Assembly (NCBI GenBank): GCA_002286715.1
Contig: NSJX01000001.1
Span: 621,835-685,834 of the forward strand
Length of the DNA: 64,000 bases
Direction: 5' to 3'
From: Dentipellis sp. KUC8613
Lineage: Eukaryota > Basidiomycota > Agaricomycetes > Russulales > Hericiaceae
Of the stretch, positions 49,082 to 58,739 are shown piece by piece. A program made the position numbers and the translations under genes. Under the pieces are notes generated by a model that was not told the DNA's origin, did no database searches, and saw nothing but the letters and a program-made list of their open reading frames with translations. Each line of letters starts with the position of its first letter. The first letter of the stretch is position 1.

Positions 49082-49521
49082 GGTCGTGTGGGTTTAGAGG
49101 TCGTGGATCGTGAGGGTGGTGAGATTGGTGAAGGAGGTATAACGGTTGTAGAGGTAGTAGAAAAAACGATATGAATCCTGAGTCCGCTCAAAGCATTGCA
49201 CTCGCTTAGTCATGTCTGTTGAGTAAGAACAAGTCAACTACATTTTCCGACTCAACATGCGTTGGGCATGCACGTTGCAGCAGTCATCGTATCGCAGCCA
49301 AGTCAGTCAGGCTTCGCGAAGCTGCTTCGTGCGAAGAATCTGACACAGGACAGCAGGGTATCGGACGGAGCAACGAACGATAATGCTCGATTTTGCAGAA
49401 CGGACAGTCATTAGGTGGGTGATACAAATGGTGGTACATCAACGACTCTACCAACTGCGCGCTGTCCAGGAGGAAAATGGTCCCTGGCATGCATCGATGC
49501 GTGGCCGTCGCTTTTGCGGGC
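49082..49521. other. intergenic region
   Basis: About 440 bp between the LLP-like start and the SmF 3' end, both on the minus strand. It must hold the LLP-like promoter. No gene is visible. Confidence 0.35.
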
Positions 49522-50053
49522 TCAAGATATGGGAGTCTGACGCGGCCTGACGCGACTATTCTGACGGCGCCTCCCTGTGTTGACAGATAATCGTGAGCTG
49601 CGAGGAAAGTGTGTGTATAGAGCAAGAAGACTTATAATATAGAGCACATTGTTACACCTGAAAGAAGGGCAAGAAGCCATCAGTACGAGATCCTGGCGAT
49701 AATCAGCGATGGGTGCGCACCGAATGAAGACCTCGCCCAACGTGCCCGTCGACTCGCCATTTTGGAACTCCTCCGTGTTCGCCAACTGCAAAGGCATAAG
49801 CTACGAAGCGACAAGATGAACAGACCCTGCGCACCTGAAGGTTCATGTACCCGTCCGTGCTGACGAGGAAACCCTTGTACTCTAGTCCCCACTTCAGGCG
49901 CACGAAGACAGGCTTGCCCGTGAGCTCCTGCATGAACGGCTTGGGGTTGACCGGGTTGACCTAACCGCACACATCACGTTCCAAACGCCCGCATCAGCGA
50001 CACCATCGACAAAAAACAGAGAGAAACAAGCGGGGGCGACGTACGGCAGACAT
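49522..50053 (-). CDS. Sm protein F (snRNP core)
   Basis: Four exons (50053-50045, 49960-49835, 49785-49721, 49657-49522) join to 111 aa. Exon 1 encodes only MSA. The Sm fold is complete: [40 protein letters not shown] (Sm1), and [13 protein letters not shown] (Sm2). SmF normally stops a few residues after VLYI, at about 80-90 aa. Here the frame continues about 36 more residues, ending in a basic [18 protein letters not shown] tail, unless a weak further intron is spliced. It is a ring subunit of the U1, U2, U4 and U5 snRNPs. Confidence 0.85.
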
Positions 50054-50202
50054 GGTGGTAGAGGAAGGAGCACGTGCGGACTTCCAAACCGCGAGGGAAG
50101 CCCCGTATAAGTAAGAGCTGCCGAGTCGCGCGCGTCAAGCCTCCGTACCCCCTCCTCCTCACGCGCGTTTACCATTTCCCCACCGCACACCCCACCCCCG
50201 GC
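50054..50202. promoter_or_regulatory. shared promoter, SmF / NC2-beta
   Basis: 149 bp lie between the divergent starts. The sequence is GC-rich, with a CACCCC-rich stretch just before the NC2-beta ATG. The role is inferred from spacing. Confidence 0.45.
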
Positions 50203-50891
50203 ATGTCTGACCGCGAAGGCCACGCTGGCGCCCCCGGCGCGGACGACGACCTCTCGCTCCCGAAGGCCACCGTAGCGAAAATGATCACAGGTGCGCACTG
50301 CGCGCTCGGTGGCTGCTGCATATGTCTCACCATTCATTCTTCGGCGCGCATAGAGCTGCTGCCCGCTGACGTAGCGTGCGCAAAGGAGACGCGTGATTTG
50401 GTTATAGAGTGTTGTGTAGGTGAAGGCTTTCCAATTAACTGAGAGTATGACAGGGTTTGGTGCTAATGAAATGGACTGCGCGCCGCCCATTCTTAGAATT
50501 CATCCACCTAATTTCCTCGGAGGCGAACGAGATATGCGAGCAGGAGTCGAAGAAGACTATCGCCCCAGAGCACATTATCGGGGCCCTTCAGGTGTGTAAT
50601 AGTGTTCTTCTATCGAACGTAGCTGACTTCGGTCGCAGCGACTTGGTTTCGAAACCTTCACAGAAGAAGTCGAGGATGTGTTGAAGGACCACAAGCAGCA
50701 ACAGAAGGTCTGTCACGATCCCACAACTAACACCGATATCCCCATAGACTCACGCGCGCTTGCTTTCGCAGGACCGCGAGAAGAAGGTCTCAAAATTCGA
50801 GCAATCGGGGCTGACAGAGGAAGAACTTCTAAAGCAGCAGGAGGAGCTGTTCGCCGCGAGCCGAGCGCGGTACCAGTCTCAGCAGCAGTAA
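50203..50891 (+). CDS. negative cofactor 2 beta (Dr1/Ncb2)
   Basis: Five exons (50203-50290, 50354-50419, 50497-50591, 50639-50707, 50772-50891) join to 145 aa. The histone-fold is clear: LSLPKATVAKMITELLPADV, AKETRDLVIECCVEFIHLIS, SEANEICEQESKKTIAPEHI, GALQRLGFETFTEEVEDVL. A Gln/Lys/Glu-rich C-terminal helix ends YQSQQQ. With NC2-alpha it clamps TBP on DNA and blocks TFIIB entry. Its 3' end faces the displaced 3' half of the PfkB gene, 103 bp away. Confidence 0.93.
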
Positions 50892-50994
50892 CGAGCGCTG
50901 CTTATTCGGACTTTTGGGCATCTTCAGGATATTGTTTCAGCAGTCATTGTATCAATACTCACCGAGCAGCTCCTCTGTACTTGTTTTTATTTTG

Positions 50995-51289
50995 CTATGT
51001 ATATTTGGCATGGCGTCGTTTTAACTCCTGCAGGCGGTGCGTTGGGGAGTCGTTATTCCATTGTTCTGCGGGTTCGGTTGCGTTGAGGCTTTGAGATATG
51101 TATGGGAGTCCTTGCTGCTCGATTATGAATGACGCCGATACTGTACCATAGAAAGACGCTGGTAATACGATAGAATTCGACGGTCAGTCAATGTGCGCGC
51201 TTCCTTGTGCATAATGGACTGACCAGCAAAGACATCGCCTTCCGTCAAAGCCAAGCCAGCAGCCAGTCCTCCGAGGAAGCCATTCCCAG
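50995..51289 (-). pseudogene. 3' fragment of MAK32-like PfkB kinase, cut off by transposon
   Basis: On the minus strand, directly outside the transposon end, the frame reads NGFLGGLAAGLALTEGDVFA (51289-51224). After a short intron, 51158-50995 reads ASFYGTVSASFIIEQQGLPY and on to a stop at 50995. This is the segment that should follow the PfkB VTGAG motif, and it is missing from the 5' fragment at 54928-56136. It has no start codon or promoter of its own. The first bases (CTGGGAA on this strand) are one copy of the target-site duplication. No stops or frameshifts have accumulated, so the split looks recent. Confidence 0.9.
51283..51289. repeat. target-site duplication, left copy (TTCCCAG)
   Basis: TTCCCAG immediately precedes the left terminal inverted repeat. 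The same 7 bases follow the right repeat at 54928-54934. The preceding A (51282) also matches the A that ends the right terminal repeat, so an 8-bp reading is possible but would make the repeats unequal. Confidence 0.9.
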
Positions 51290-51302
51290 TGAGTACGGGC
51301 AA
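51290..51302 (+). repeat. terminal inverted repeat, left
   Basis: TGAGTACGGGCAA, matching the complement of 54915-54927 at all 13 positions. Beyond this the two ends diverge (CGCATATGGG versus GCCCTATTAG). Confidence 0.92.
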
Positions 51303-51796
51303 CGCATATGGGTTTAAACTCCGAAAGTGTCTGCGCCACCCTCACCTCTCGGTCCCATGTATGTGGTAGATACATGTATTAGGTTTCTCAATGCATGTAC
51401 AGACACATTACATGCTTTAAAAATCGGGAAAAATAGAACAAATCACTTTGTTTGCTATAGATTTTTTAGAGAACGCTCATCTTCAATTTTAGCACGGAAA
51501 TCCATCAATCTAGGAATGTAAAAAAAAATCTAAAGCGAACAATCATTCAGTATCGATTTTAAACGATTTGTCCACGGCAAGTTATGATGGACGGCGCTGT
51601 AGTGTTTTGAGAAGATGTTTCTTTGTGCGCGCACGGTGAGCAGCCCTCGACGCGTGTTACGTAATCCAAACGCGTCGCGTCGACTTGTATCGCGTCGATT
51701 CCAGAAGACCGCCTCGATGTCGTTTGTCACAGGAGGCTCACAAATCATATATTAACTTAATGTCCCTGCACGATGTGGGCAAATTTATGCCTCTCA

Positions 51797-54716
51797 ATGG
51801 CTCGCTCTCACATCTATCCCCACAGAAGACGCTCTGATGCTCAGAAGTTGAGCGCGGCTCGTGCCCTGTCACTCGCTTGGAATGCTCAACGCCAATCAAA
51901 CAAGGAAAATCAATGCATTGCAAGACGGCCAGATAATCGATTTGCAAAACTTACCTCAAGAGTAGCGACCCTCGAGGGAAGGGTACACAATGCTCGGAGG
52001 CAAGCTCATCGTGCAAAGCAGTCAAATGCTGTTTTGAGGGACTGTCTACGGGATTTGACACGTTCTCAGAACTCTTCGTGTCAACCTCGAGATGCGTCAT
52101 TTTCGCCTGTCCTCGCTAGATGTCCCACACCATCATCATCTCCATGTGCAAGTGTGGATCTGATCCCGATGTTGAAGAGGGAGATTGTTACATTGCGGAA
52201 ACAGGTTACCGCGCTCCAAAAGCGTGTCAAGCGCAGCCATGCACGGACAGCTAGGACCGTCAAGAAGGCCATCAATAATGCTAAAACAGCTGCAATGACT
52301 TACTACATCAAGCAGAAGGGTATCATCACCCCGGAGACACGGGCATTGATACGGACTTTGGTACAACTCAACGTTCCCTTCGAAAATATTCTTGACGTCA
52401 TAAAACGTGTCTGTTCTGTGGCGGGGATCCAAGTCGTCGGTAAATTTGATAGGCACAGTGTTCGTCGAGTCGTGAAGGAAGGAGGAATTTTTGCGAGGCT
52501 TCAGATTGCACAGGAAGTGAAGCGGGTCCAAAGTGAGTTATTCAATCTATATTTTTGCTACCATCTAACGTCAAAATTCCAAACCAGGTTTGACGGTGTC
52601 GCAAGATGGGACTTCTCATAAAAATGCTCAATTCGAAGCTTCCCATCTCACATACAAAATCCTGAACTCTGAGTCGGGATCAGGTAGCAATATACCTTGT
52701 CTTCGTGCCCTTCCGGTGACCCTTGCTCCGAGCCATACCAGTGCTCAACAACTCCGTGGATGGAATCACCGCCTCTCCGATATTTGCACCCTATACAACA
52801 ACAGCCCCCTTGGCAAACTGGACCCATTAACAATCCCAGAAGTTCTGCGGAAAGTGAAGGGAATGCTCTCAGACCACGCAAATGACCAGAAGAGTCTTGC
52901 TGCGCAGTTCGAATTGTGGAAGAAGGACAGTGATCGGCAAGAGCGTGGGGCGCAAGTCGTGGCGTCAATGTCAACCGAACAACTTGCCATTTTTGGCATG
53001 CGATTAGCAGAACAGAATGTGGCTGACGCTGGCGGGTACGAGAACTGGGAGGCGCTATCCAATGAGGTGAAGGATAAAAACAAAAGAGAAGCATATCATC
53101 GTGCTCTAGTCGCACTCGGAAATGCCCATTTCAAATCACTTACAGTTGAAGAACAGCGCTGGGTCGACCTGTTCTTCTGGGTTGGATGCGGGATGCACAA
53201 AGACCTCAATGCTGTCAAGTGGGGAGCAAAATATATGGAAGAATTTTGGCACACGGAAGAGGCAATGGAGCTCGGCGCCATCGCTCCACGAGCGTTACAC
53301 AATAAAGACAATGCAGCTACCATAGCGGATGAAAAAGCAACAACATCCAAAGCACGAGCAGAGAAGCTTGCTGCTCGGGGTGGTGTCAAGACGACATCCT
53401 TAGCGGGCGCGATCTTCCGCAACAAACACGACAGTAAAGGCCAGCAGGATAGTTACCGTTGGTTCTTTCAGGAAAATCTTGTTTATTCAATTCAGTTCCC
53501 TGATACCAGCAATACCCGATTTGGATCACATTGCGAGGCGGCGTCCGAGCTCCTCGTCAACAACAGGCTTTATATTCAATTTCTCGAAGTTGTGCGGAGT
53601 TCAAAGGAAACTGGAGTTTTCAATCACATGGAGCAAAATGTATATGACGCTCTTCAAGACCCTCCGACGCTTACAGAGCTCGCTGTTCTGTCGCTCTACT
53701 CCCAGGCAATCAGCCAGCCCTACATGCGATCAATTCGAGGGTCATCGGATCGTGCTAATGCTCTCGATTTAGGCCCTTTTCATGCACAAGTCATTTGTCA
53801 CTGCCAAAAGCTGCTCGAAAACCCTAATCTCCTCATCCTCGGCACGTCGTCTTCATTCAAAGAAGCCACACTAGACGGTCAGATGTGGGAACGCGCCGAA
53901 GCTGTATATGCTGTTCAAAGCATGGCACAGCACGGTCAGCTCCCCTTCCTATGCCATGCCCTTGTAGCATTTTTGAAAGGTGCTCTCATTGGTTGGCAGC
54001 GCTTTACAGCCGAATTCGAGCCCGGTGGTCGAATCGCAGCAGCATCTAGTGCCGAGCGTGCCGCAGCGTACATGCGGCCAACAAACGATCATAGCGAAAG
54101 CACACTCGGGGAGTATCGCCAAGCGAAACGCCATGCGCCATCAATGTCACTCGCGCTTTTCAATGACAAAATGCTTTGGAGGGCAAACGGGACGGAGGCT
54201 TGGGTCAACAGGAATCAGACCCCGGAGATTGACAAGTACGTTGCTTCGCTCGCACGCGGCGCTGACAGCAGCAGGAAAGACGCGAAAGATCGCGAGCAGC
54301 ACGTCAGTGGACAGAAGGAAAGGGCAACAAGAAAGGAGAAAGAACGAGCACAGGCCCGAGAACGAAAGACGGCTCGAGAAGCGAAAGTTGAAGGCATCAC
54401 TCCACAGCTCGACATCGCATTCTGGACAACTCAACCACTCCGGAAGGTGAACGACAGCGATATCAAGTTGATGCTCGCGTGGCTGCGCTCACCGGCACGG
54501 AAGGGACTCGTCAAGGTTCCGCCGGGGCTCTCCTCCTTGAATAAGGAGAGGAGGTTCAATGCTTTAGTTGCCATTCTCCAAGATTTGGACCAGGAAACAG
54601 CAGCTCAACTTCTTGATACTCGAACAATATACATGGGGGTGGAAGGAGGTAGCCATGTAGATGATACTTCGTCAGATTCTGATGAATCTCTTAGCAGTGA
54701 GGAGGAGGAGGAGTGA
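51797..54716 (+). CDS. transposase-like protein, 954 aa
   Basis: Two exons (51797-52532, 52588-54716) join in frame with no stop. Residues 1-110 are basic, with a coiled-coil helix (FAKLTSRVATLEGRVHNARR). A helical block follows (MTYYIKQKGIITPETRALIR to FDRHSVRRVVKEGGIFARL) that looks like a helix-turn-helix region. The C-terminal 700 residues begin SLTVSQDGTSHKNAQFEASH, whose Asp resembles the first acidic residue of RNase H-fold transposases. It continues with DLFFWVGCGMHKDLNAVKWG, TSLAGAIFRNKHDSKGQQD and FPDTSNTRFGSHCEAASELL. The end is very acidic (DSDESLSSEEEEE). I recall this architecture as a multi-copy protein family in mushroom genomes, usually left unnamed. An in-frame ATG at 51773 is an alternative start. 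Confidence 0.85.
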
Positions 54717-54914
54717 TTTTATTTTATTTGAGACCTAATACTTCGCGCTTCGCTCTGTAATTTCGCGTAGTTCCTTTTTATCTGTTTATTAATCGATTCA
54801 CATTTTACGCTATTTGTTGGACACTGTATACACGAGCTATGAGTTCCTACCATGTCCCGAGGCCACATCCCCGCGAGTTTCAGTCACGTGACACGTCCGC
54901 TTTTCTAATAGGGC

Positions 54915-54927
54915 TTGCCCGTACTCA
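54915..54927 (-). repeat. terminal inverted repeat, right
   Basis: TTGCCCGTACTCA on the plus strand, the exact complement of the left repeat. Confidence 0.92.
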
Positions 54928-54934
54928 TTCCCAG
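54928..54934. repeat. target-site duplication, right copy (TTCCCAG)
   Basis: Directly outside the right inverted repeat. On the minus strand it reads CTGGGAA and encodes part of the AGN residues of the kinase motif VTGAGN, which shows exactly where the element entered. Confidence 0.9.
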
Positions 54935-56136
54935 CGCCTGCAAGGTTGCAAAAATGAGTCGCGCGCTGATCATGCACATATGCGTGCAGCACATACCCGT
55001 GACGTCGACAACCTTCTGTTCGTCCTCCCAGAAGGCACTGATCCATTCCCCCTTCCGTTCCGCCGAGGCGACGTAGGCGCCAAGTGCCCCGCTGCGAACG
55101 ATGACCCATCCGTCCCGTCCGGGGCCGACTCCGATCTCGAGGAACCGGGCACATGCTTCTTCGATCTTGGGCTTGGTTGCTGGCAGGGGTATCGAGAGGA
55201 GCGAAAGCGCCTCTTCGGCGTTTGGGCTGGTGGCCGGGCGGTGAGCATACTACGTGGGTATACGCGCTAGGATACCGCACCTAAGGATTGAAATTGATGG
55301 AAGGACTTCTATGAGAGCGGGTAGCTCTTCGGGTACGCATCTATCCTTGACGCCGACGCGTACATATCAGGAGACAGTCTGTGCCATTCAGCGCAAGATT
55401 ACTCACAGGTATAGGTTCGTATATGGTTGTTGGCGACCAGCCGTCTATGGCTTTGATTTCGGAGACAATGACGGAAGCTCTCGAAGGCGAGCATATGAAG
55501 TGCAGGCTTCTCGGGTTTGCAAACGCCGTGTCCTTGAGATCGAAGGGAGTCAGCCGGATGCGTGGTGTCAGATACTCGAAGCTGGTCGAGGAGGTATCAA
55601 AGTTCAATGATCCACGATCTGCAAGATGAGGTAAAGTTCCGTACCCTCGATGATCTCCCTTGTACGAGTTGAGGGCCCGGGTGGTCTGACCGGAGTGGTC
55701 TCTAAACAACCACATATCCTTGCCATACGCGACGAGCTGCGACTCTATTTCTGCAGGAAAGTCGGCGCCCCGGTCCACGATCATGCCCACGGCGTGAGGT
55801 GGCAGCCTGCGAGGCCGCCGACGTCCAAATTAGCATGCAGGGTGCTCGCGCAGAACGTCCGTCTCGGGGCGAGCGGGAGAGCAACTGACCATATCCTAGC
55901 GCCGATGCTGGCATAGGTGCCGCCTCCACCAATCTAGCAGCGCGACACGTACACGACACGACACGCAGGGCGGTGCGGGGAACGCAGGAAGAGGTCAGAA
56001 GGAGATAGGGACTGGCACCGAATGAATGCCCTGCCTGGGGAGGGAGCGTTCTACCGGTAGGCCGGCCGTCCTCGTCCGAATATGCGAACTCATCGATAAT
56101 GAACATGCCCAAAGTGACCAACTGGCGAGGAGACAT
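54928..56136 (-). pseudogene. 5' fragment of MAK32-like PfkB kinase, interrupted by transposon
   Basis: Exon 1 (56136-56035) encodes MSPRQLVTLGMFIIDEFAYS and ends LPPQ. A GC-AG intron (56034-55934) leads to IGGGGTYASIGARIW. Then come VGMIVDRGADFPAEIESQLV, MWLFRDHSGQTTRALNSYKG, SPNAEEALSLLSIPLP and DGWVIVRSGALGAYVA. VVDVTGAGN follows and is cut at the end of the PfkB nucleotide/anion-hole motif. Beyond this point the frame enters the transposon and stops at 54837 after about 29 foreign residues (EYGQALLEKRT and on). The lost C-terminus lies at 50995-51289. The family includes yeast MAK32 and sugar/ribokinase-like proteins. The truncated product should lack activity. Head-to-head with the PPTase gene. 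Confidence 0.92.
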
Positions 56137-56339
56137 GGTGCGTTAGCCTTCAGAGGGCCTATGGGGTGTCCGGTGATGGCCCTCAGATCGTCGGGGTTGG
56201 TAACAAGTCGAGAGAAGCTGCTCTGTATTTTAAACTGACAGACTTAGTCTTCACTTCCGATAAGATAGCAGCCGCGGGGACCTTGGCCTCCTCGATCAAG
56301 CACGGCGTTTGCCGCCTTTCCATCTGCTAACGATCTCCC
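56137..56339. promoter_or_regulatory. shared promoter, PfkB-like / PPTase
   Basis: 203 bp lie between the divergent starts. The kinase side still has its promoter, so a truncated transcript may be made. No specific motif was assigned. Confidence 0.4.
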
Positions 56340-57358
56340 ATGCAGGTTTGGTTGGTCACCGACCCCACCAGCCTCTCTGACACAGTATGTTTTATTTTTG
56401 AATGGAGATCGAATGACCTAGCTCAGGCATGTCGTACCCAGCTCTTCGAGCAAGGGATAGCCCACGTCGATGAGACTTCCAAAGCGAAGATCAAGCGTTT
56501 CTACCGCCGTGCAGACTCTTGCAGTGAGCAACACTACTCTCGCGTCCTGCACTCACCATTAGTCATGGCTGGCAGGATGCCTGATAGGCCGTCTTCTCCC
56601 CCGAGTGCTCCTTCACGAGCGAGGATTCTTGCCCAGCTCTATCACGTTTGCTGCGACCCAGGCGGGGAAGCCATACTTCGCAAGTCCCACGCACTGTACA
56701 CTCCGAGGCTGTAATGACGAGACCCTGTCACGACCAGACCACGCCCGGGATCGACCCACCAATTGGGTTCAACGTTTCCCATGACAATGACCTGGTGGCG
56801 ATGGCATTTGCACCCGGCGTCCATGATCCGCCAGCATACCGCATCGGGGTGGACGTAATGAAGGTCCAGCTGCCGTTGCGCGAGCCCTTCCGCTCGTTCG
56901 TGGACACGGTCGGAGACACGGTGAGCCAGCGCACCGCAGTGGCACATGCCTGTTCCATGCCATGCTCACGCCTCCTTCCCCGTTAGCTGACCAGCCTCGA
57001 GAAGGCGCTGCTGCTGTCCGTCGACGTCCCAGAAGACGAGGCGCTCCGCCGCTTCTATCTAATGTGGACGATGAAAGAAGCGTATACCAAAGCCCTAGGA
57101 ATAGGCTTGGGCTTCGATTTCCGACGCATTGAGTGCGATGTGACGGCCAGGACGGTTAGCGTGGACGGTGCCCCTCCGAAAGGATGGGAGTTTACCACAT
57201 TCACGTTGACGCTGAGTGGGGCCCCGTATCAGGGGGTGGTTGCCAGATTCGTTGGTGGAGGTGTCGATGCCGTGGTGTCTGAAGCACGAGATCAAGTGCG
57301 AAGGTTCGAAGCATGTTCATTCGTAGAAAACGCAGCCCGGCAACTAAAGGAGAAGTGA
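56340..57358 (+). CDS. 4'-phosphopantetheinyl transferase (Lys5/PPTA type)
   Basis: Exon 1 begins MQVWLVTDPTSLSDT. The following exons give IKRFYRRADSCRCLIGRLLP, SITFAATQAGKPYF, then after a GC-AG intron (56680-56737) TTPGIDPPIGFNVSHDNDLV, IGVDVMKVQLP (magnesium-binding Asp), TSLEKALLLSVDVPEDEAL, and MWTMKEAYTKALGIGLGFDF (W-x-x-KEAxxKALGxGL motif). These are the P0-P3 motifs of Sfp-type PPTases, which load the phosphopantetheine arm onto carrier proteins: alpha-aminoadipate reductase, polyketide and peptide synthases. All catalytic motifs are present. No target synthase gene lies in the window. Confidence 0.9.
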
Positions 57359-57529
57359 TACGTATGTAGATAATTAGCAGGGTATCAGGAATACTAGTCT
57401 GCATAAGTTATGTGCCCTGGTTGAAACGATGTGAGATAATTATAAGTATTAGCGTCTAGGCGAAAAGAGCAGTCAGCATAACGATAAGGTACGACGATCA
57501 TGTCACCAGTCAGTCGAGGAGTCAGTCAG

Positions 57530-58582
57530 TTAATATACAAATGCAAAATCGGTAGAGAAGTCGAAACCGTCGTCGCGCTGATCCACTGCAGCGTCGAGAT
57601 CGATGGGGGCAGCCTGCCAAATGGGCTTGTTTTCTTTTTCGTTGGTCTGCCAGGAGCCCCAGCGCATGCCGGAGAACTCGAAGTCGACTAGCTCCGGCAT
57701 CAGTCTGAGAGAATCGGCAACCTGCTCGTAGAACGACTGGGGAAATGTCAGCTTCGGGATCCACAGGATTGAAATGAAGAAGCGCACGTTTTCTGGAATT
57801 TTGGAGTCGAGGTGGAAAGGGGCCATGACACGCAGGTAGGCGAGCCCAGGCAAATGCCGGGCTAGGTTCCGGAGGAGGGGCACGAGGAGGGCAGTCGTAA
57901 TGGCGCCAAGGACGGCAACCTGGCCAGTCGACTGCGCCAAACAGGCGATGTCGTCTTCTGTGAGGTCACCGTCGTGTATGTGAATGCTCTCCAAGGGCCG
58001 CCCGGGGACGATGACGGTTGCGGCTTGACATGACCCGACAAAGTGGATGAGGTGAGGAATGGACGTCGGAGGAAGAAGTGGGAGGGGCGTGGTGGTGGGA
58101 ACGGGAGTAGAGTCCAGCTCGAGCTCTTCGAGAGCAGGGGTGCGGGCGAGGAAGTCGGCGACATGTGTGTCGAAGGGGAATGAAGAGGTAAAGCGGTGCA
58201 GGCGGGAATAGATGGGCCGCCTGAGGCTCTGGGTAAGCACGAAGCTGGTGGCAGGGTTGACGAGGAGCTCGAGGGAGGTGAGCTCGGACATGCTGGAGAG
58301 GGCTTTGCCTAACGCATGGTAGAAGGAGGAGAAGAGGATGTTGTCGTCGTCCACGATGAGCGAAAAGGTGCGGACGTGACGGGCGACGTCTGGGCGTCTT
58401 GCGAGGGTGATGACGACGTTCAGGTTGTGTGCAGCGCGGGATATGGATACATGGCGGTAGAGGAGGCGTTGTGCGATGGGATGGACGGAGGAGTTGACGC
58501 GGGCGAGGGCTGCGAGGCCGTGGTGAGGGACGTTGTGGCAGATTGCGTCTATGAGTTCTATGGGGAGGGCAGCGAGAGACAT
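57530..58582 (-). CDS. F-box-like protein, 350 aa
   Basis: This is a single-exon gene. The N-terminus LPIELIDAICHNVPHHGLAA, followed by LARVNSSVHPIAQRLLYRHV, is a typical basidiomycete F-box-like start. The remainder has leucine-rich, irregular repeats (LTSLELLVNPATSF, ALEELELDSTPVP, LAYLRVMAPFHLDS). F-box proteins of this type recruit substrates to SCF ubiquitin ligases. Agaricomycetes carry many of them and most have no known target. The C-terminus ends FDFSTDFAFVY. Divergent from the AspRS gene. Confidence 0.8.
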   Translation of the reverse strand: MSLAALPIELIDAICHNVPHHGLAALARVNSSVHPIAQRLLYRHVSISRAAHNLNVVITLARRPDVARHVRTFSLIVDDDNILFSSFYHALGKALSSMSELTSLELLVNPATSFVLTQSLRRPIYSRLHRFTSSFPFDTHVADFLARTPALEELELDSTPVPTTTPLPLLPPTSIPHLIHFVGSCQAATVIVPGRPLESIHIHDGDLTEDDIACLAQSTGQVAVLGAITTALLVPLLRNLARHLPGLAYLRVMAPFHLDSKIPENVRFFISILWIPKLTFPQSFYEQVADSLRLMPELVDFEFSGMRWGSWQTNEKENKPIWQAAPIDLDAAVDQRDDGFDFSTDFAFVY

Positions 58583-58739
58583 GATTTGGATGAAGAGACG
58601 TCGAGCGGAAGAGAGGGAGAGGATATATAGTGTTATATAGGCAGTTCGTGTGAAAGACGATCAGGGACTCGAGGACATGGCGGGCCACGACAAGACGCGC
58701 TCTGAGCAAACCCACTCGCTGGCGCCAACCATCGATTGA
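58583..58739. promoter_or_regulatory. shared promoter, F-box-like / mitochondrial AspRS
   Basis: 157 bp lie between divergent starts, with a TATATAGTG-like stretch near 58625-58640 close to the F-box gene. Confidence 0.45.

Larger units (their letters stand above)
51290..54927. mobile_element. complete DNA transposon, 3,638 bp
   Basis: The element is bounded by perfect 13-bp inverted repeats (TGAGTACGGGCAA at 51290-51302 and its complement at 54915-54927) and flanked by TTCCCAG duplications. It contains one intact two-exon gene for a 954-aa transposase-like protein. Non-coding ends are about 490 bp (left, AT-rich with an AGATTTTTTAG / AAAAAAAATCT inverted pair near 51460-51530) and about 200 bp (right). 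It interrupts a PfkB kinase gene whose halves flank it in the same frame. Repeats, duplication and gene are all intact, so it is potentially autonomous and recently moved. I cannot place it with certainty in a named superfamily. Confidence 0.92.

Noticed and set aside
49693..49720. Proximal acceptor in the SmF last intron, giving a short RISY end
   Set aside because: It would require an intron of about 28 nt and remove the Sm2 CNNVLYI segment. The distal acceptor at 49658 gives a 63-nt intron and a complete fold.
51797..54716. Assignment of the transposase to KDZ, hAT or CACTA
   Set aside because: The motifs I associate with those families are absent or ambiguous, and a 7-bp duplication fits none cleanly. 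The superfamily is left open.
51400..54850. Alternative transposon ends ACAGACAC / GGACACTGT
   Set aside because: Only weakly similar and without a duplication. The TGAGTACGGGCAA repeats with TTCCCAG duplications and the split kinase fix the true ends.
54837..55270. Open frames on both strands near the right transposon junction as separate genes
   Set aside because: The minus-strand frames are exons of the interrupted kinase and its read-through into the element. The plus-strand frame is their shadow.
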